Assembly: GCF_025145285.1 (NCBI RefSeq)
Contig: NZ_CP102251.1
Location: 1,984,001-2,048,000, forward strand
Origin: Alistipes onderdonkii
Lineage (GTDB): Bacteria; Bacteroidota; Bacteroidia; Bacteroidales; Rikenellaceae
DNA: 64,000 nt
Direction of reading: 5' to 3'
Position 1 is the stretch's first letter; each line of letters starts with the position of its first letter. The translations under genes and the position numbers were made by a program. Shown in pieces: positions 8,885-18,432 of this stretch. Below the pieces are notes generated by a model. It made no database searches. It saw nothing but the letters and a program-made list of their open reading frames with translations, and was not told where the DNA came from.

Positions 8885-10822
8885 TTAATGTCCGTAATTC
8901 TGGGTCATGTTGGTCATTTCGGCCATCTGTGTCGCATTGATAGGATGGAGGTAATCCTTGTCGCGGAAAACGGCGGGCGAACCGACGTAGTCGTTGGACA
9001 CGCGTTCGTAAGACTCTTCGTACGTGGTGGCGCTTACGTGCAGCGTCCAGTTCTCGCTCGGGTATTCCTTCTTGGCGATCATCCAGCGGCAGGCGTCGTA
9101 GTGGCGCATCGCTTCCAGTCCGAACTCTACCATGCGCTCCTTCTGGATGCACCAGCGGAGCAGCTCCTGGTTGCCGCGGATCTCGGGATAGGCCTCCTGG
9201 ATCTTATTCAGGCCCACCCGTTCGCGCACCTTGTTCAGGTATTCGAGCGCTGCGGCTTCGTCGCGCTGGGGCTTTTCGTTGCAGGCCTCGGCATAGTTGA
9301 GGTAGATCTCCGCCAGGCGGAACGCCGGGTAAACCGTTTTCATCGTGGTATAGTCGGTAGCCTCGCGCAACGATTTGTTGGTTTCGTAAAGACGGCGCCA
9401 TACATAACCTACGCGGGTGATACCGCCGCCTTCACCTGCATTCCACTTATTGGTGCAGGCGTCATTGTTGTAGCAGGTGAACTTGATGTTCTCCGTCTTG
9501 TTGGGCCACCAGAAGCCGTTGGGCACCAGGCAGGCATAATAACGGGGATCACGGTTGATACAGCTGTTATGGGCCTTGATGCCGTCGCCCCAGTCGATAC
9601 CGGGCTGCTTGTACCCATCGGTGAATCCGGTCGCCTGATAACCCGATTGCGGATCGACGATGGGTTTCGACATGTCGTTCTCACCCTGGTAGCCTGTCAC
9701 GGGATAGCGTCCGGTCGTGTACATCGGATAGCTGTCGACCAGCTTCAGCGAAGGCTGGATACCGCCGTAACCCTGGTAAACGGCGCCCGAAGCACCCGTC
9801 ATGCCCGGCATGGCGCATGCCAGCAGACCGCCCGTGCCGCCCAGCCACGAATAACTGCCCGAGCGGCTCCACCATCCCCAGATGGTCTCCTTGTTCCAGG
9901 GCTTCAGCCTTACGCCCTGATAAGAGGACATGTAACGCGTGAATTCGTCGGTCTGTTCCGTGTCCTTATAGAGATCGTATAAGCCCGTTTCTGCCAGTTC
10001 GATGACATCCCAGGCTGCCTGTGCGGCTGCTTCCCATTTGGTTTCATCCTTGCTCTGCGGGAAGAGGAATTCACCGCGTATGTTCTGCATCTGGCCTTTG
10101 TAAAGGTCGCACCCGTTATATAACGGCGATGCGGCATAAAGCAGTATGCGCGATTTCAATGCCAGGGCTGCACCGCGCGTAACACGGCCGGCCCACTGCT
10201 TGCCGTCGATACCGATGTCGTCGGTGCGTACCGGCAGGTCGTTCTTGATCGCGTCGAGCTCCCCGACCATGAAGTCGATGTTCTGCTGTACGGTGTGGCG
10301 GTCTACGGTCTTGCCGTCGATCGTCTCGTCGGCGATCTGGTCGCCCCAGATGAATACCGGGCCGTATTGGCGGAACAGCAGGAAATAGTAGTAGGCGCGC
10401 AGGAAACGGGCTTCGGCCTTCATGTATGCGAGGGTCGCCGGGGTGTCTTCCTTGTCGAGGTCGATATATTTCAGGAAGATGGAGCACTGGTTGATGCCGA
10501 TGTAGTAATCCGGCCAGTAATTGAAGTTGGTCGTGGCGCTGCTGTAGTTGCCGGTTCTGAACTGGGTGTAGTAGACCCACTGGTACCACGAGAACAACGA
10601 CTCGTCCGCACGTCCTACCGTCCAGCCGTGCATGCCTACGACCTCTTCCTCCTGGGGAATGTAGGAGTAAAGGTGGCTCAGGTATTTCTGGACTTCCGTT
10701 TTCTGCCGGAAAATATCCTCGATCTTGGCCTGGTCGTCCAGTTCCACGTCGAAGAACGACTCGCAGGAGGACAGCGTAAAGGCCAGTAACAGGGCGGTTG
10801 CGAATATTCGTATTTTTTTCAT
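8885..10822 (-). CDS. SusD/RagB family nutrient-binding outer membrane lipoprotein
   Basis: A 645-residue protein with lipobox Cys20 (LAFTLSSC) and acidic residues soon after it. The SusD-like pattern is clear: N-terminal TPR-type helices with LAYMKAEARFLRAYYYFLLFRQYG (about 135-160), GAALALKSRILLYAASPLYN (about 220) and a C-terminal RagB/SusD region with YPAFRLAEIYLNYAEACNE, KVRERVGL and IQKERMVEFGLEAMR. SusD proteins form the lid over the partner SusC barrel and bind the oligosaccharide. The partner SusC gene lies immediately upstream with a 13-bp gap. Length is on the long side for the family. Confidence 0.95.
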   Translation of the reverse strand: MKKIRIFATALLLAFTLSSCESFFDVELDDQAKIEDIFRQKTEVQKYLSHLYSYIPQEEEVVGMHGWTVGRADESLFSWYQWVYYTQFRTGNYSSATTNFNYWPDYYIGINQCSIFLKYIDLDKEDTPATLAYMKAEARFLRAYYYFLLFRQYGPVFIWGDQIADETIDGKTVDRHTVQQNIDFMVGELDAIKNDLPVRTDDIGIDGKQWAGRVTRGAALALKSRILLYAASPLYNGCDLYKGQMQNIRGEFLFPQSKDETKWEAAAQAAWDVIELAETGLYDLYKDTEQTDEFTRYMSSYQGVRLKPWNKETIWGWWSRSGSYSWLGGTGGLLACAMPGMTGASGAVYQGYGGIQPSLKLVDSYPMYTTGRYPVTGYQGENDMSKPIVDPQSGYQATGFTDGYKQPGIDWGDGIKAHNSCINRDPRYYACLVPNGFWWPNKTENIKFTCYNNDACTNKWNAGEGGGITRVGYVWRRLYETNKSLREATDYTTMKTVYPAFRLAEIYLNYAEACNEKPQRDEAAALEYLNKVRERVGLNKIQEAYPEIRGNQELLRWCIQKERMVEFGLEAMRHYDACRWMIAKKEYPSENWTLHVSATTYEESYERVSNDYVGSPAVFRDKDYLHPINATQMAEMTNMTQNYGH

Positions 10823-10835
10823 TGCTTATCCTTTT

Positions 10836-13800
10836 TTAGAAGTTGACATTTGCACCGATTGCAAAGGTACGTATGAGGGGGTATACATTACCGTAATTTG
10901 CATTTACCTCGGGATCCCAGAGTTTGAAATCGCTGAATGTAACCAGGTTCTTTCCCTGGATATAGAACCTGATCTTGGACAGGCCCCATTTCTTGGTCAT
11001 GCTTTCGGGGAGCGTATAGCCGATCTCCGCATCTTTCAGACGCATGAAGCTCATGTCGCGCTGCCAGTAGGTCGAAAGTTGCTGGTTGTTGTCCACCTTG
11101 TTGAGCGACAGGCGGGGGTAGGGGGCGTTGGGATTCTGGTTGTCGAGCGTCCAGCGGTTCTTTGCCACATCTTCGAAGATCTGTCCCATGCGGAGGATCG
11201 TCGACGAAGCGCCGAAGAGGTTCTGGCCCTGGATGATGCGGGTCACGTGGCCCACGCCCGAGAAGAATACCGATACGTCGATGCCTTTCCATTTGACGCT
11301 GGCGCCGAAACCGTAGTTGATCTCCGGTACGAGCGTATAGCCGATGGCCACCTTGTCGAAGGTGTTGACCACGCCGTCGCCGTTGACGTCGCGGTACTTG
11401 ATGTCACCCGGGCGCACGGTGCCGAAATCCTGCTTGGGCCAGTTGGCGATGTCCTCTTCCGACTCGAACAGGCCTTCGGCGATCAGGCCGAACTGCTGGT
11501 TGTTGGCAAAGCCGGCGAGGTTCTGGTATTTCCAGATCTGGTCGGGTTTGTCGTCGTAGAGTTTCTTGTTGCGGTTGTAGGTGAAGTTACCGCGTGCCGA
11601 TATGCTGAAATCCTTGTTGAAGCTGTGGTCGAATTCGAGCGACATGTCGAAACCCTGGTTCTTCATGCGGCCGAGGTTGACCCACTGCGCCGTTTTCGTG
11701 CCGACCACCGACGGGGTGGATTCGCGCTGGATGAAGATGCCTTCGCGTTTCTCATAGAAGTAGTCCGCCTGGATCTTGATCTTGTTGAACAGCCCCAGCT
11801 CGATACCGACGTCGGCCTTCGTCGCCTCTTCCCAGGCAACGTCCGGGTTGCCGTACTCGCCGGTCGAATAGCCGGGCAGGTTGGTCTGTCCCAGGTCGCC
11901 GAAAGTGAACCCGCCGGCATTGGTGTTCATGGTCGTATTGTAGGCGAAACGGCGGCTGCCGCCGATCTCGTCGTTACCGATCTTACCGTACGAGGCGCGG
12001 ATTTTCAGGATGTTGACCTTGTCGCGCAGCGGCTCCCAGAATTTTTCGTTGCTGATCATGTATCCTACGGCGTACGAGGGGAAGAAGCCGTAGCGCTTGC
12101 CGGGGGCGAAGTTCTCTGAACCGTTGTAACCGAAGTTGAACTCGGCGAAATACTTGTCGCGGAAGGCGTAGGTGAAACGCCCGGCGATACCCATGTTCTT
12201 AGTCGGGTAGGCGTCGATGTAATTGACGGGCCTGTTTTTGGATTTGCTGCGTACCGAGTAGAGGAACATGCCGCTTACGCGGTGGTCTTCCGCGAAGAGG
12301 CGCTCATAGATAAGCGAGCCCTCGAAATTGATGGCCGTCGTACCCGACGAGTCCGATGTCGCGAGGCGCATGTAGTTGCTGCCGTTGGGGTTGGCAGCGG
12401 TCAGCATCAGTTCGCCGTTTTCGTCGCGCCCGGTGGCATAGTAGGTCACGGGGGACATTGCGCGCTCCAGGAGGGTTGCGTTCTGTGCATCCCATGCGAA
12501 TTTTACATTGGCTTTCAGGCCGGGGGTGATGATGTCCGAGAAATCCTGCGTCAGCGACAGCAGGGACTGCGCCACCATGGTGTTGTAGCGCCGGTATCCG
12601 GTGTTGTTCAGCATGTTGTAGGGGTTGACCGAGCCCGACTCCTGCGGGATTGCCAGCATGCCGTTCGAAAATACGGTCGGCGTAGCCACGGGGGTAACGT
12701 ACATCGTGTAGGCGTACAGGTCGTTCGTGGTCGTGCAGGGAGCGTTTTTGGTCGTATACTGCGTGGAGAGCGAAAGGCCCAGCTGCGTCGACTTGGTAAT
12801 GTCGATGTCGATGTTCGAGCGGAAGCTGTACTTGTTGAAGTTCATCTGGGCATTGTAACGGTCGTTGTCAGCGACATTGAACATACCGCCTTCCGTGTAG
12901 TAGGATGCCGAAACGTAGTAACGGATTTTCGGGGAGCCGCCCGTGACGCTCGCGTGTACGCGGCCGGTCATGGCCAAGTCCTTGAAGATGGTGTTGACCC
13001 AGTCGACGTTCGGATAGAGGTCGGGGTCGCGGCCGCTCAGGTACATCTGGCGGGCGTAGTCCGAAATCGGCATCTCGGTGCTGCCGCTGTCGCGGTAGAG
13101 TTCGTTGTAGTAGTCGATCCACTGCGAAGCGTTCGCCAGCTCGGGCAGCTGGACAGGCTGCGTAATGCCGAATTCGGCCTTGACGCGGATCTGGGGCGCC
13201 GTCATTTCGGTGCCTCGTTTGGTGGTGATCAGGATGATGCCGTTCGCACCGCGCACACCGTAGAGGGCGGTCGCCGTTGCGTCCTTCAGGATGGAGAACG
13301 TGGCGATGTCGTCCGCGTCGACAAAGTCCATGTCGCGCTCGATACCGTCGACGAGCACCAGCGGGGTGGTTTTGGCACCGAACGTACTCTGTCCGCGGAT
13401 CCAGAACTCGGCGCTCGATCCGGGTTCGCCCGTACGCTGCATCACGACGATACCCGCCAGTTTGCCGGCGAGGTTCGAGGAGAGCGAGCCGCTTGCCACT
13501 TCCAGTTCGCCGGCGTCGATGGTGTTGATGGCGCCGATGATACTCTCCTTGCGCTGTTTACCGTATGCGACTACGGTTACTGCCTCCAGTTCGGAAACCT
13601 TGCGCACCAGCTCGGTCACGATGTTGGTCTTCGTTCCGACGGGAATGCTCTGGGTTTCATAACCCAGGTACGAAATCTCGATTACATCGGTCGGCTTTAC
13701 GTCGATCGAGAAGGTACCGTCATTACCCGTGATGACACCGCGGGTACTGCCCTTGACGATCACGGTGGCTCCCGGTACACCCGCCTTGGTCTCGTCCAGG

Positions 13801-13982
13801 ACGCGTCCGGTCATCTTGACGTTCCCCCCCCCTTGCGGGGCGGTAACAGACGATTCCAGGCTGCTTGCGGAATACACAAATTCGGGATTTGCGCTCAATT
13901 CCGTAACCGATATAAGCCCCAGTATCAACACGAATGACCGGAGCATTATTTTACAAAAGAGCTTTTGTATAGTCATTGTCAT
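10836..13982 (-). CDS. SusC/RagA family TonB-linked outer membrane transporter
   Basis: A 1048-residue TonB-dependent transporter. It has a signal sequence (about 1-31), a carboxypeptidase-regulatory-like domain (about 57-140, MTGRVLDETKAGVPGATVIV), a plug domain with the SusC signature (IRGQSTFG; FSILKDATATALYGVRGANG) and a beta-barrel ending in FAIGANVNF with a terminal Phe. It lacks an N-terminal STN domain, so it is not a trans-envelope signalling type. It forms the import channel with the SusD protein encoded next. Codons 51-53 are three GGG codons forming an uninterrupted run of nine G (13824-13832), placed between signal peptide and first domain, where slippage would inactivate the gene. 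It is the first gene of the minus-strand locus. Confidence 0.95.
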   Translation of the reverse strand: MTMTIQKLFCKIMLRSFVLILGLISVTELSANPEFVYSASSLESSVTAPQGGGNVKMTGRVLDETKAGVPGATVIVKGSTRGVITGNDGTFSIDVKPTDVIEISYLGYETQSIPVGTKTNIVTELVRKVSELEAVTVVAYGKQRKESIIGAINTIDAGELEVASGSLSSNLAGKLAGIVVMQRTGEPGSSAEFWIRGQSTFGAKTTPLVLVDGIERDMDFVDADDIATFSILKDATATALYGVRGANGIILITTKRGTEMTAPQIRVKAEFGITQPVQLPELANASQWIDYYNELYRDSGSTEMPISDYARQMYLSGRDPDLYPNVDWVNTIFKDLAMTGRVHASVTGGSPKIRYYVSASYYTEGGMFNVADNDRYNAQMNFNKYSFRSNIDIDITKSTQLGLSLSTQYTTKNAPCTTTNDLYAYTMYVTPVATPTVFSNGMLAIPQESGSVNPYNMLNNTGYRRYNTMVAQSLLSLTQDFSDIITPGLKANVKFAWDAQNATLLERAMSPVTYYATGRDENGELMLTAANPNGSNYMRLATSDSSGTTAINFEGSLIYERLFAEDHRVSGMFLYSVRSKSKNRPVNYIDAYPTKNMGIAGRFTYAFRDKYFAEFNFGYNGSENFAPGKRYGFFPSYAVGYMISNEKFWEPLRDKVNILKIRASYGKIGNDEIGGSRRFAYNTTMNTNAGGFTFGDLGQTNLPGYSTGEYGNPDVAWEEATKADVGIELGLFNKIKIQADYFYEKREGIFIQRESTPSVVGTKTAQWVNLGRMKNQGFDMSLEFDHSFNKDFSISARGNFTYNRNKKLYDDKPDQIWKYQNLAGFANNQQFGLIAEGLFESEEDIANWPKQDFGTVRPGDIKYRDVNGDGVVNTFDKVAIGYTLVPEINYGFGASVKWKGIDVSVFFSGVGHVTRIIQGQNLFGASSTILRMGQIFEDVAKNRWTLDNQNPNAPYPRLSLNKVDNNQQLSTYWQRDMSFMRLKDAEIGYTLPESMTKKWGLSKIRFYIQGKNLVTFSDFKLWDPEVNANYGNVYPLIRTFAIGANVNF
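13824..13832 (-). repeat. G9 homopolymer inside susC coding sequence
   Basis: Nine consecutive C on the plus strand, read as GGG GGG GGG (Gly51-53) in the SusC-type gene. A gain or loss of one base would shift frame early in the protein, so this is a potential slippage site. Confidence 0.6.
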
Positions 13983-14826
13983 ATTTCCTCATTTATAATT
14001 ACTTAATGTAGATTTGTACGGTTCGGGCGTCGGTCGGGCGCCGCGGGCCCGTACGTGTTGGATTGATCCTTGCTTGGCTAGAAGCACTTTGGATTAGTGT
14101 TTTTCAGGAAGTCAATAGTTCGGGTCTCGTCTGTTTTACCATAGGCACGTTTTAGTTTTTAGGTATGGTGAATAATTAGTCGGTTGTATAATTCGTCTGC
14201 CGATATGGCCGTCAATGCCGAAAGAACTTGATATACGACAACATACGGCCTGTGTGGTACTTTTTTTTCTGTGAAATTCAGTTAAAAGTATTCATTATCC
14301 GGTAACAAATATAACAATAAAATTATTATCATTACTATTTTTGATAAGTTTTTTTACTTTAAAGGGGTGCGGTACGATTTGCATGTCCTTGGGTTTGTGT
14401 GTATAATATGTTGATTTTCAATATATTGTTGGTGTTTTTAGGGCTGTGAAATATTTGTGAAAAAGTAATGTCCTTTTTATCAGCTACTTGGCTTTGGGCT
14501 AACGGATTAAGACGGTCTTGGCTGTTAAAATTGTGTAATACAATATCTTATATTTTTATGTTTCATCTCTTCTCGAATCATTCCTGCCGGGAAATAGTTG
14601 CCTCCCCTGATTTTTGCCGCTTCAATGATTCGAAAAGTTTTTTACTGTTTTTGGGTTTGTAAGTAAAATATTTTTGCTTATTTTTGCCCTGTAAACTTTC
14701 GGGCTTACCGGCTAACAGGGTATACCTATGTATATTATATTTGCCGTTTATGCCCGCATCCGGCTACGCCGGCCGCACCGCATGGAACTGCGCTGAGTTG
14801 AAAATTCAATAAAATACCCGGAATAA
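13983..14826. other. 844-bp AT-rich divergent control region
   Basis: No convincing gene lies here. The region is much richer in A/T than its surroundings and separates the minus-strand SusC locus from the plus-strand DUF6259 gene. Two -7-like elements are seen: TATATTTG on the minus strand at 14306-14313 (which would give a leader of about 320 nt before susC) and TATATTTG on the plus strand at 14736-14743 (leader of about 75 nt before 14827). Neither has a clear -33 TTTG. A GC-rich hairpin with arms 14016-14021 and 14049-14054 interrupts the AT-rich stretch in the presumed susC leader. A 64-codon ORF at 14468-14662 has no supporting features. Confidence 0.6.
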
Positions 14827-16866
14827 ATGATGATTAAAAATTGTTGTATGCTGGTGGCGGGCCTCCTGCTACACACGCAAATATTCGCACAGGATAAAAC
14901 GGCCGCAAGCCGTACCGGCGAAGACTACACCCTGTCGAACGGTGCGGTCGAGGCCGTTTTCAGCGGGAGCGGAAGCTTCGACATCGAGAAACTGGTGCTC
15001 AACGGGAAACAGGTCGTCGGGGCAGGCAAGAACGAAACGCCGTGGATCCTGATATACAAAGGTTCCCAGGGAGAAAACCCGGAGTTGAAACCCGAACATG
15101 CCGTTTACCGCGGGGTGCAAGTCCGCGATGACGCCCGGGCCAAAACTTTGGTGTTCACGTGGGAGCTGACGTTGGACTACTCGCCGGTGAAATATCCCGT
15201 GCGGATGTACGTGACGCTTCCCGACGGCGGCGAGCTGCTGCAATGGAACATAGAGGCCGACCTGCCCGCCGGGTGGCTGGTCACGGATCTGAAATTCCCC
15301 AATGTCGTGATCGAACGCCCCGAAGACGGCAGGATCATCACCACCGAAGGCTGGGGCGTCGAGAAGCCGCTCGACATCGCCACGTTCGAAGCCCGTTACC
15401 CGTCGCATGCCTCCGCCATGCAGTTCCTCGTGGTACACAATGCCGAGGGTGCGTTCTATTACGGGACGGAAGACCGCCGCGGTTGCGGAAAGACCTATTC
15501 GGCGCAGTGTACGCCGACGACGGTTGCGTTCTGCGATGCCATCCCCGCCTCGGCCGGATGGATCGCGGACGGGACGTTCCGCCTGCCGTGGGTCTCGGTC
15601 ACGGGTTTCACGCCGAAGGGTTGGGAAGATGCCGTTGTCAGGTGGTACCGTCCGTTTACCTTCACGACCGAATGGGGCAGCAAGCCGCTCGCCTCGCGCA
15701 ATATCCCGCAGTGGTGTTACGATGCCGACGCGTGGGTGCGTGCCAAGCATGTGACCGACCAGACGTACGATGCCGTCCGGCGTGCTGCCCGGTATTTCGG
15801 GCAAGGGCTGGGTGTGCACTGGTATTTCTGGCATCATTACCCCTACGATACCCACTATCCCGATTACCTGCCCGCACAGGAGCGTTTCGCAGGGATGGTG
15901 CGTGACGCCCAGCTTCTGGGGGCGCGTGTGACGCCTTATATCAACGGCCGGCTCTGGGATCCGGCGGCCGACAGCTATAAGCGCGACCGCGGTTACGACG
16001 CGTCGTGCCGTAAACCCGACGGTTCGCTCTATACCGAGATTTACCCCACGTCGAAAGTCCTCAATACGGTGACCTGCCCCTCGACGGATATCTGGCACCG
16101 GAAGATCATCGGACTGGTGGACAGCCTGCAACACGCGATCGGGGTGAACGGAATCTATATCGACCAGATCGCTGCGGCGGCGCCCGAACCCTGTTGGAAC
16201 GAGGCGCACGGCCATCCGGTCGGGGGCGGCGATTTCTGGTACGACGGCTATCGCAGGCTTATCGGCGAGATCCGTGCGCACCACCTGCTCGAGGACAGGA
16301 TCCTGACCAGCGAGGAGAATGCCGAGTGCTATATCGACCTGTTCGACATGCTGCTGGTCGTCAATACGCCCCATGAGGAGGACAACTGCATCATCCGGCC
16401 GGTGTTCCCGATGGTCTATTCCGACCGTGCCGTCACCAGCGCCTTCACCTATACGCCGAGCGAGGCGGATAAGATGTCGCTGGGCGATTTCCGTTACGAA
16501 CTGGCGAAGGCGTTGTTGTGGGGTTCGCAGATCGGGTGGGTCGACCCCATCCCGCTGATGTCGGAACAGGCCGTCAGCGAGGCGCGTTTCATGAAGACGC
16601 TCATGGATTTCCGCCGCAGCCTGCACGATGTCGTGTACGGCGGCCTCTTCATCCGCGAGCTCACCCCGGCGGGCGACAACCCCATCGTGAAGATCCCCGG
16701 GTTCGGCGATGACGCGTCGGTGCTGGCCGCCGAGTGGCGGAAGCCGGACGGCCGCAAGGTCTATATCGTTGTCAATATGGATGAAAAAAAACATAAGGTT
16801 TCGTTACCCGGCGTGGATAAGCCCTTCGATGTGGCGGGTGCGTCCTGCAAGCGTATCGATTTGTAA
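14827..16866 (+). CDS. DUF6259 family secreted protein, glycoside-hydrolase-like
   Basis: A 679-residue protein with a Sec signal peptide (MMIKNCCMLVAGLLLHTQIF, cleavage near AQ). The N-terminal half (about 25-290) is a beta-sandwich as found before alpha-galactosidase-type barrels. The second half (about 290-590) has barrel features: GVHWYFWHHYPYDTHYPDYL, VTPYINGRLWDP, IGVNGIYIDQIAAA (Asp as candidate nucleophile) and RILTSEENAECYID (Glu as candidate acid/base). A beta-rich C-terminal domain completes the protein. I assign it to DUF6259 by pattern; an unknown glycosidase activity is inferred. It is divergent from the SusC locus and probably serves the same substrate. A strong terminator follows (16911-16942). 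Confidence 0.8.
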   Translation: MMIKNCCMLVAGLLLHTQIFAQDKTAASRTGEDYTLSNGAVEAVFSGSGSFDIEKLVLNGKQVVGAGKNETPWILIYKGSQGENPELKPEHAVYRGVQVRDDARAKTLVFTWELTLDYSPVKYPVRMYVTLPDGGELLQWNIEADLPAGWLVTDLKFPNVVIERPEDGRIITTEGWGVEKPLDIATFEARYPSHASAMQFLVVHNAEGAFYYGTEDRRGCGKTYSAQCTPTTVAFCDAIPASAGWIADGTFRLPWVSVTGFTPKGWEDAVVRWYRPFTFTTEWGSKPLASRNIPQWCYDADAWVRAKHVTDQTYDAVRRAARYFGQGLGVHWYFWHHYPYDTHYPDYLPAQERFAGMVRDAQLLGARVTPYINGRLWDPAADSYKRDRGYDASCRKPDGSLYTEIYPTSKVLNTVTCPSTDIWHRKIIGLVDSLQHAIGVNGIYIDQIAAAAPEPCWNEAHGHPVGGGDFWYDGYRRLIGEIRAHHLLEDRILTSEENAECYIDLFDMLLVVNTPHEEDNCIIRPVFPMVYSDRAVTSAFTYTPSEADKMSLGDFRYELAKALLWGSQIGWVDPIPLMSEQAVSEARFMKTLMDFRRSLHDVVYGGLFIRELTPAGDNPIVKIPGFGDDASVLAAEWRKPDGRKVYIVVNMDEKKHKVSLPGVDKPFDVAGASCKRIDL

Positions 16867-16910
16867 CGGGTAACGATGTCCGGGCAGGGCCCGGACAGGT
16901 TGGGTAGGAG

Positions 16911-16950
16911 AGGGTGCCCGGCGTAACGCACGCCGGGCACCCTTGTTTTG
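16911..16950 (+). terminator. Intrinsic terminator after the DUF6259 gene
   Basis: Arms 16912-16924 and 16930-16942 pair perfectly (13 bp) around a 5-nt loop, followed by TTGTTTTG. It ends the plus-strand gene; the convergent tolC-like gene stops at 17110. Confidence 0.85.
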
Positions 16951-17109
16951 CGAGGGGGGCTTGCCCGCCGGAATCCGCGTGATCGGCCGCAACCGCATCG
17001 TCTTCGCAAGGAGTATATCCCTGTCTGCGGGAATTACAGGCAGCCGTTCTGCGATTTCCTCTCCGCCCGTTCTCCGATGCCCCAAGGCGAGAAATAATGA
17101 ACCGCGGGT

Positions 17110-18423
17110 TTATTCCATGTAAGTCATGACGTTGCCGCTGATCTGCTGCAACGATATTTCGCAAACCTTCGTATTGTATTTCGCCGTGAGGATGCGCTCT
17201 TCGGCATCGAGCAGGCTCTTCTGCGCTTCGCGCATCTCGATGCCCGGCAAGTCGCCCAGCAGGTAACGCTCCATGGCGATCTCGTAGTTCTCCTTGGCGG
17301 CGATCAGGTTCTCTTTTTCCAATTGGATCACCTCGAGGTTATTGCGGTAGGCCTGCCAGAAGTTCGACAGGTTGGCACGCAGCGACTGCTCGAGCCTTTC
17401 GCGCGTGAGCTGCGCATTTTCCACGTCGATGCGGGCGTTGCGCTGCTCCCGGCGGCGGTTGCCGTCGAAGATCGTGATGCCGAGTTTCACCCCGGCGTTC
17501 AGTCCCAGCGTCCCGCGCGACTGGGTCGTCCCGTTCCCGAAACGGTTGTAGGTGTAGCCGTATCCCGTCGTCAGGTTCAGATAGGGGTAGTTGCGCGCCT
17601 GCACGGTCTTCAGGTCGAGTTCGGCCAGCACATTGTCATGCCCTGCCAGCAGCAGAGAGGCATTCGTGTCGAGCGTCTGTGCCAGCAGCTCCTCCCATTT
17701 GAGCTCGCCGTTGACCTCGATCACCGAGTCGCGGATACAGAGCATTTCGTTGACGTCCTTGTTGGCCAGCAGTTCGTTGATGCGGATGCGCGAAGCCGAA
17801 ACCAGCTCCTGCTGGGACATATATTTCGAACTGTCGGCATTGAAGTCCACGCGTGCCTGCAACAGGTCGAGGCGCGAGAAATTGCCGACGCTGACCCGCG
17901 CTTCGGTGATGCGCAGCCGCTCGCGCGAAAGCGCCACGGCATAGCGGAAATTCTGCAGGCGCAGCGTTTGCTGGACGTAATTGTAGTATTCGGCCGTCAG
18001 GCTGGCTACGAAGTCCTCGATCGTGATGCGGGTGCGGACAGTGCCCATCTCCTGCATCTCTTTGAGCTTTTTGTAGTTGGTACGGATGCGGAATCCGTCG
18101 AAAATCGTCCAGTTGAGGTTGATCCCGGCGTTGAACGTCTGGTCGTAGATGCCGTTGTCCGACCATGCGTCCCCTTCGCGCGGTGTGGTGCGCTCGTTGT
18201 CCAGCGCCCCCGAATAACCCGCCTCGAAGTCGATCGTCGGCACCATGCCGGCATTTGCCGCCGTGGCATTGTTGTCGCTGATGCGCTCCTCATTGCGCAC
18301 GATGCGTATGTCGTAGTTGTTTTCCAACCCTATTTCCAGGCACTTGCGGAGGGTCAGCTCCTCCTGTGCCGCCGCCGTTGCGAAAATCCCCGCGGCCAGG
18401 GCCGATAAAATCACTCGTTTCAT
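17110..18423 (-). CDS. TolC family outer membrane efflux protein
   Basis: A 437-residue protein with a signal peptide (MKRVILSALAAGIFATAAAQ) and two long helical repeats typical of the outer membrane efflux protein family (LRKCLEIGLENNYDIRIVRN near 25-44; YPYLNLTTGYGYTYNRFG near 270-287; a second helical hairpin about 310-430). It would form the trimeric exit duct for the RND pump encoded upstream. It is the last gene of a three-gene operon (adaptor, pump, duct) with gaps of 9-12 bp. No regulator gene accompanies it and the exported substrate cannot be read from sequence. Confidence 0.9.
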   Translation of the reverse strand: MKRVILSALAAGIFATAAAQEELTLRKCLEIGLENNYDIRIVRNEERISDNNATAANAGMVPTIDFEAGYSGALDNERTTPREGDAWSDNGIYDQTFNAGINLNWTIFDGFRIRTNYKKLKEMQEMGTVRTRITIEDFVASLTAEYYNYVQQTLRLQNFRYAVALSRERLRITEARVSVGNFSRLDLLQARVDFNADSSKYMSQQELVSASRIRINELLANKDVNEMLCIRDSVIEVNGELKWEELLAQTLDTNASLLLAGHDNVLAELDLKTVQARNYPYLNLTTGYGYTYNRFGNGTTQSRGTLGLNAGVKLGITIFDGNRRREQRNARIDVENAQLTRERLEQSLRANLSNFWQAYRNNLEVIQLEKENLIAAKENYEIAMERYLLGDLPGIEMREAQKSLLDAEERILTAKYNTKVCEISLQQISGNVMTYME

Positions 18424-18432
18424 TGGGCTTCC

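Noticed and set aside
14468..14662. 64-codon ORF in the AT-rich region before the DUF6259 gene
   Set aside because: No promoter fit, no conserved-looking features; AT-rich chance frame.
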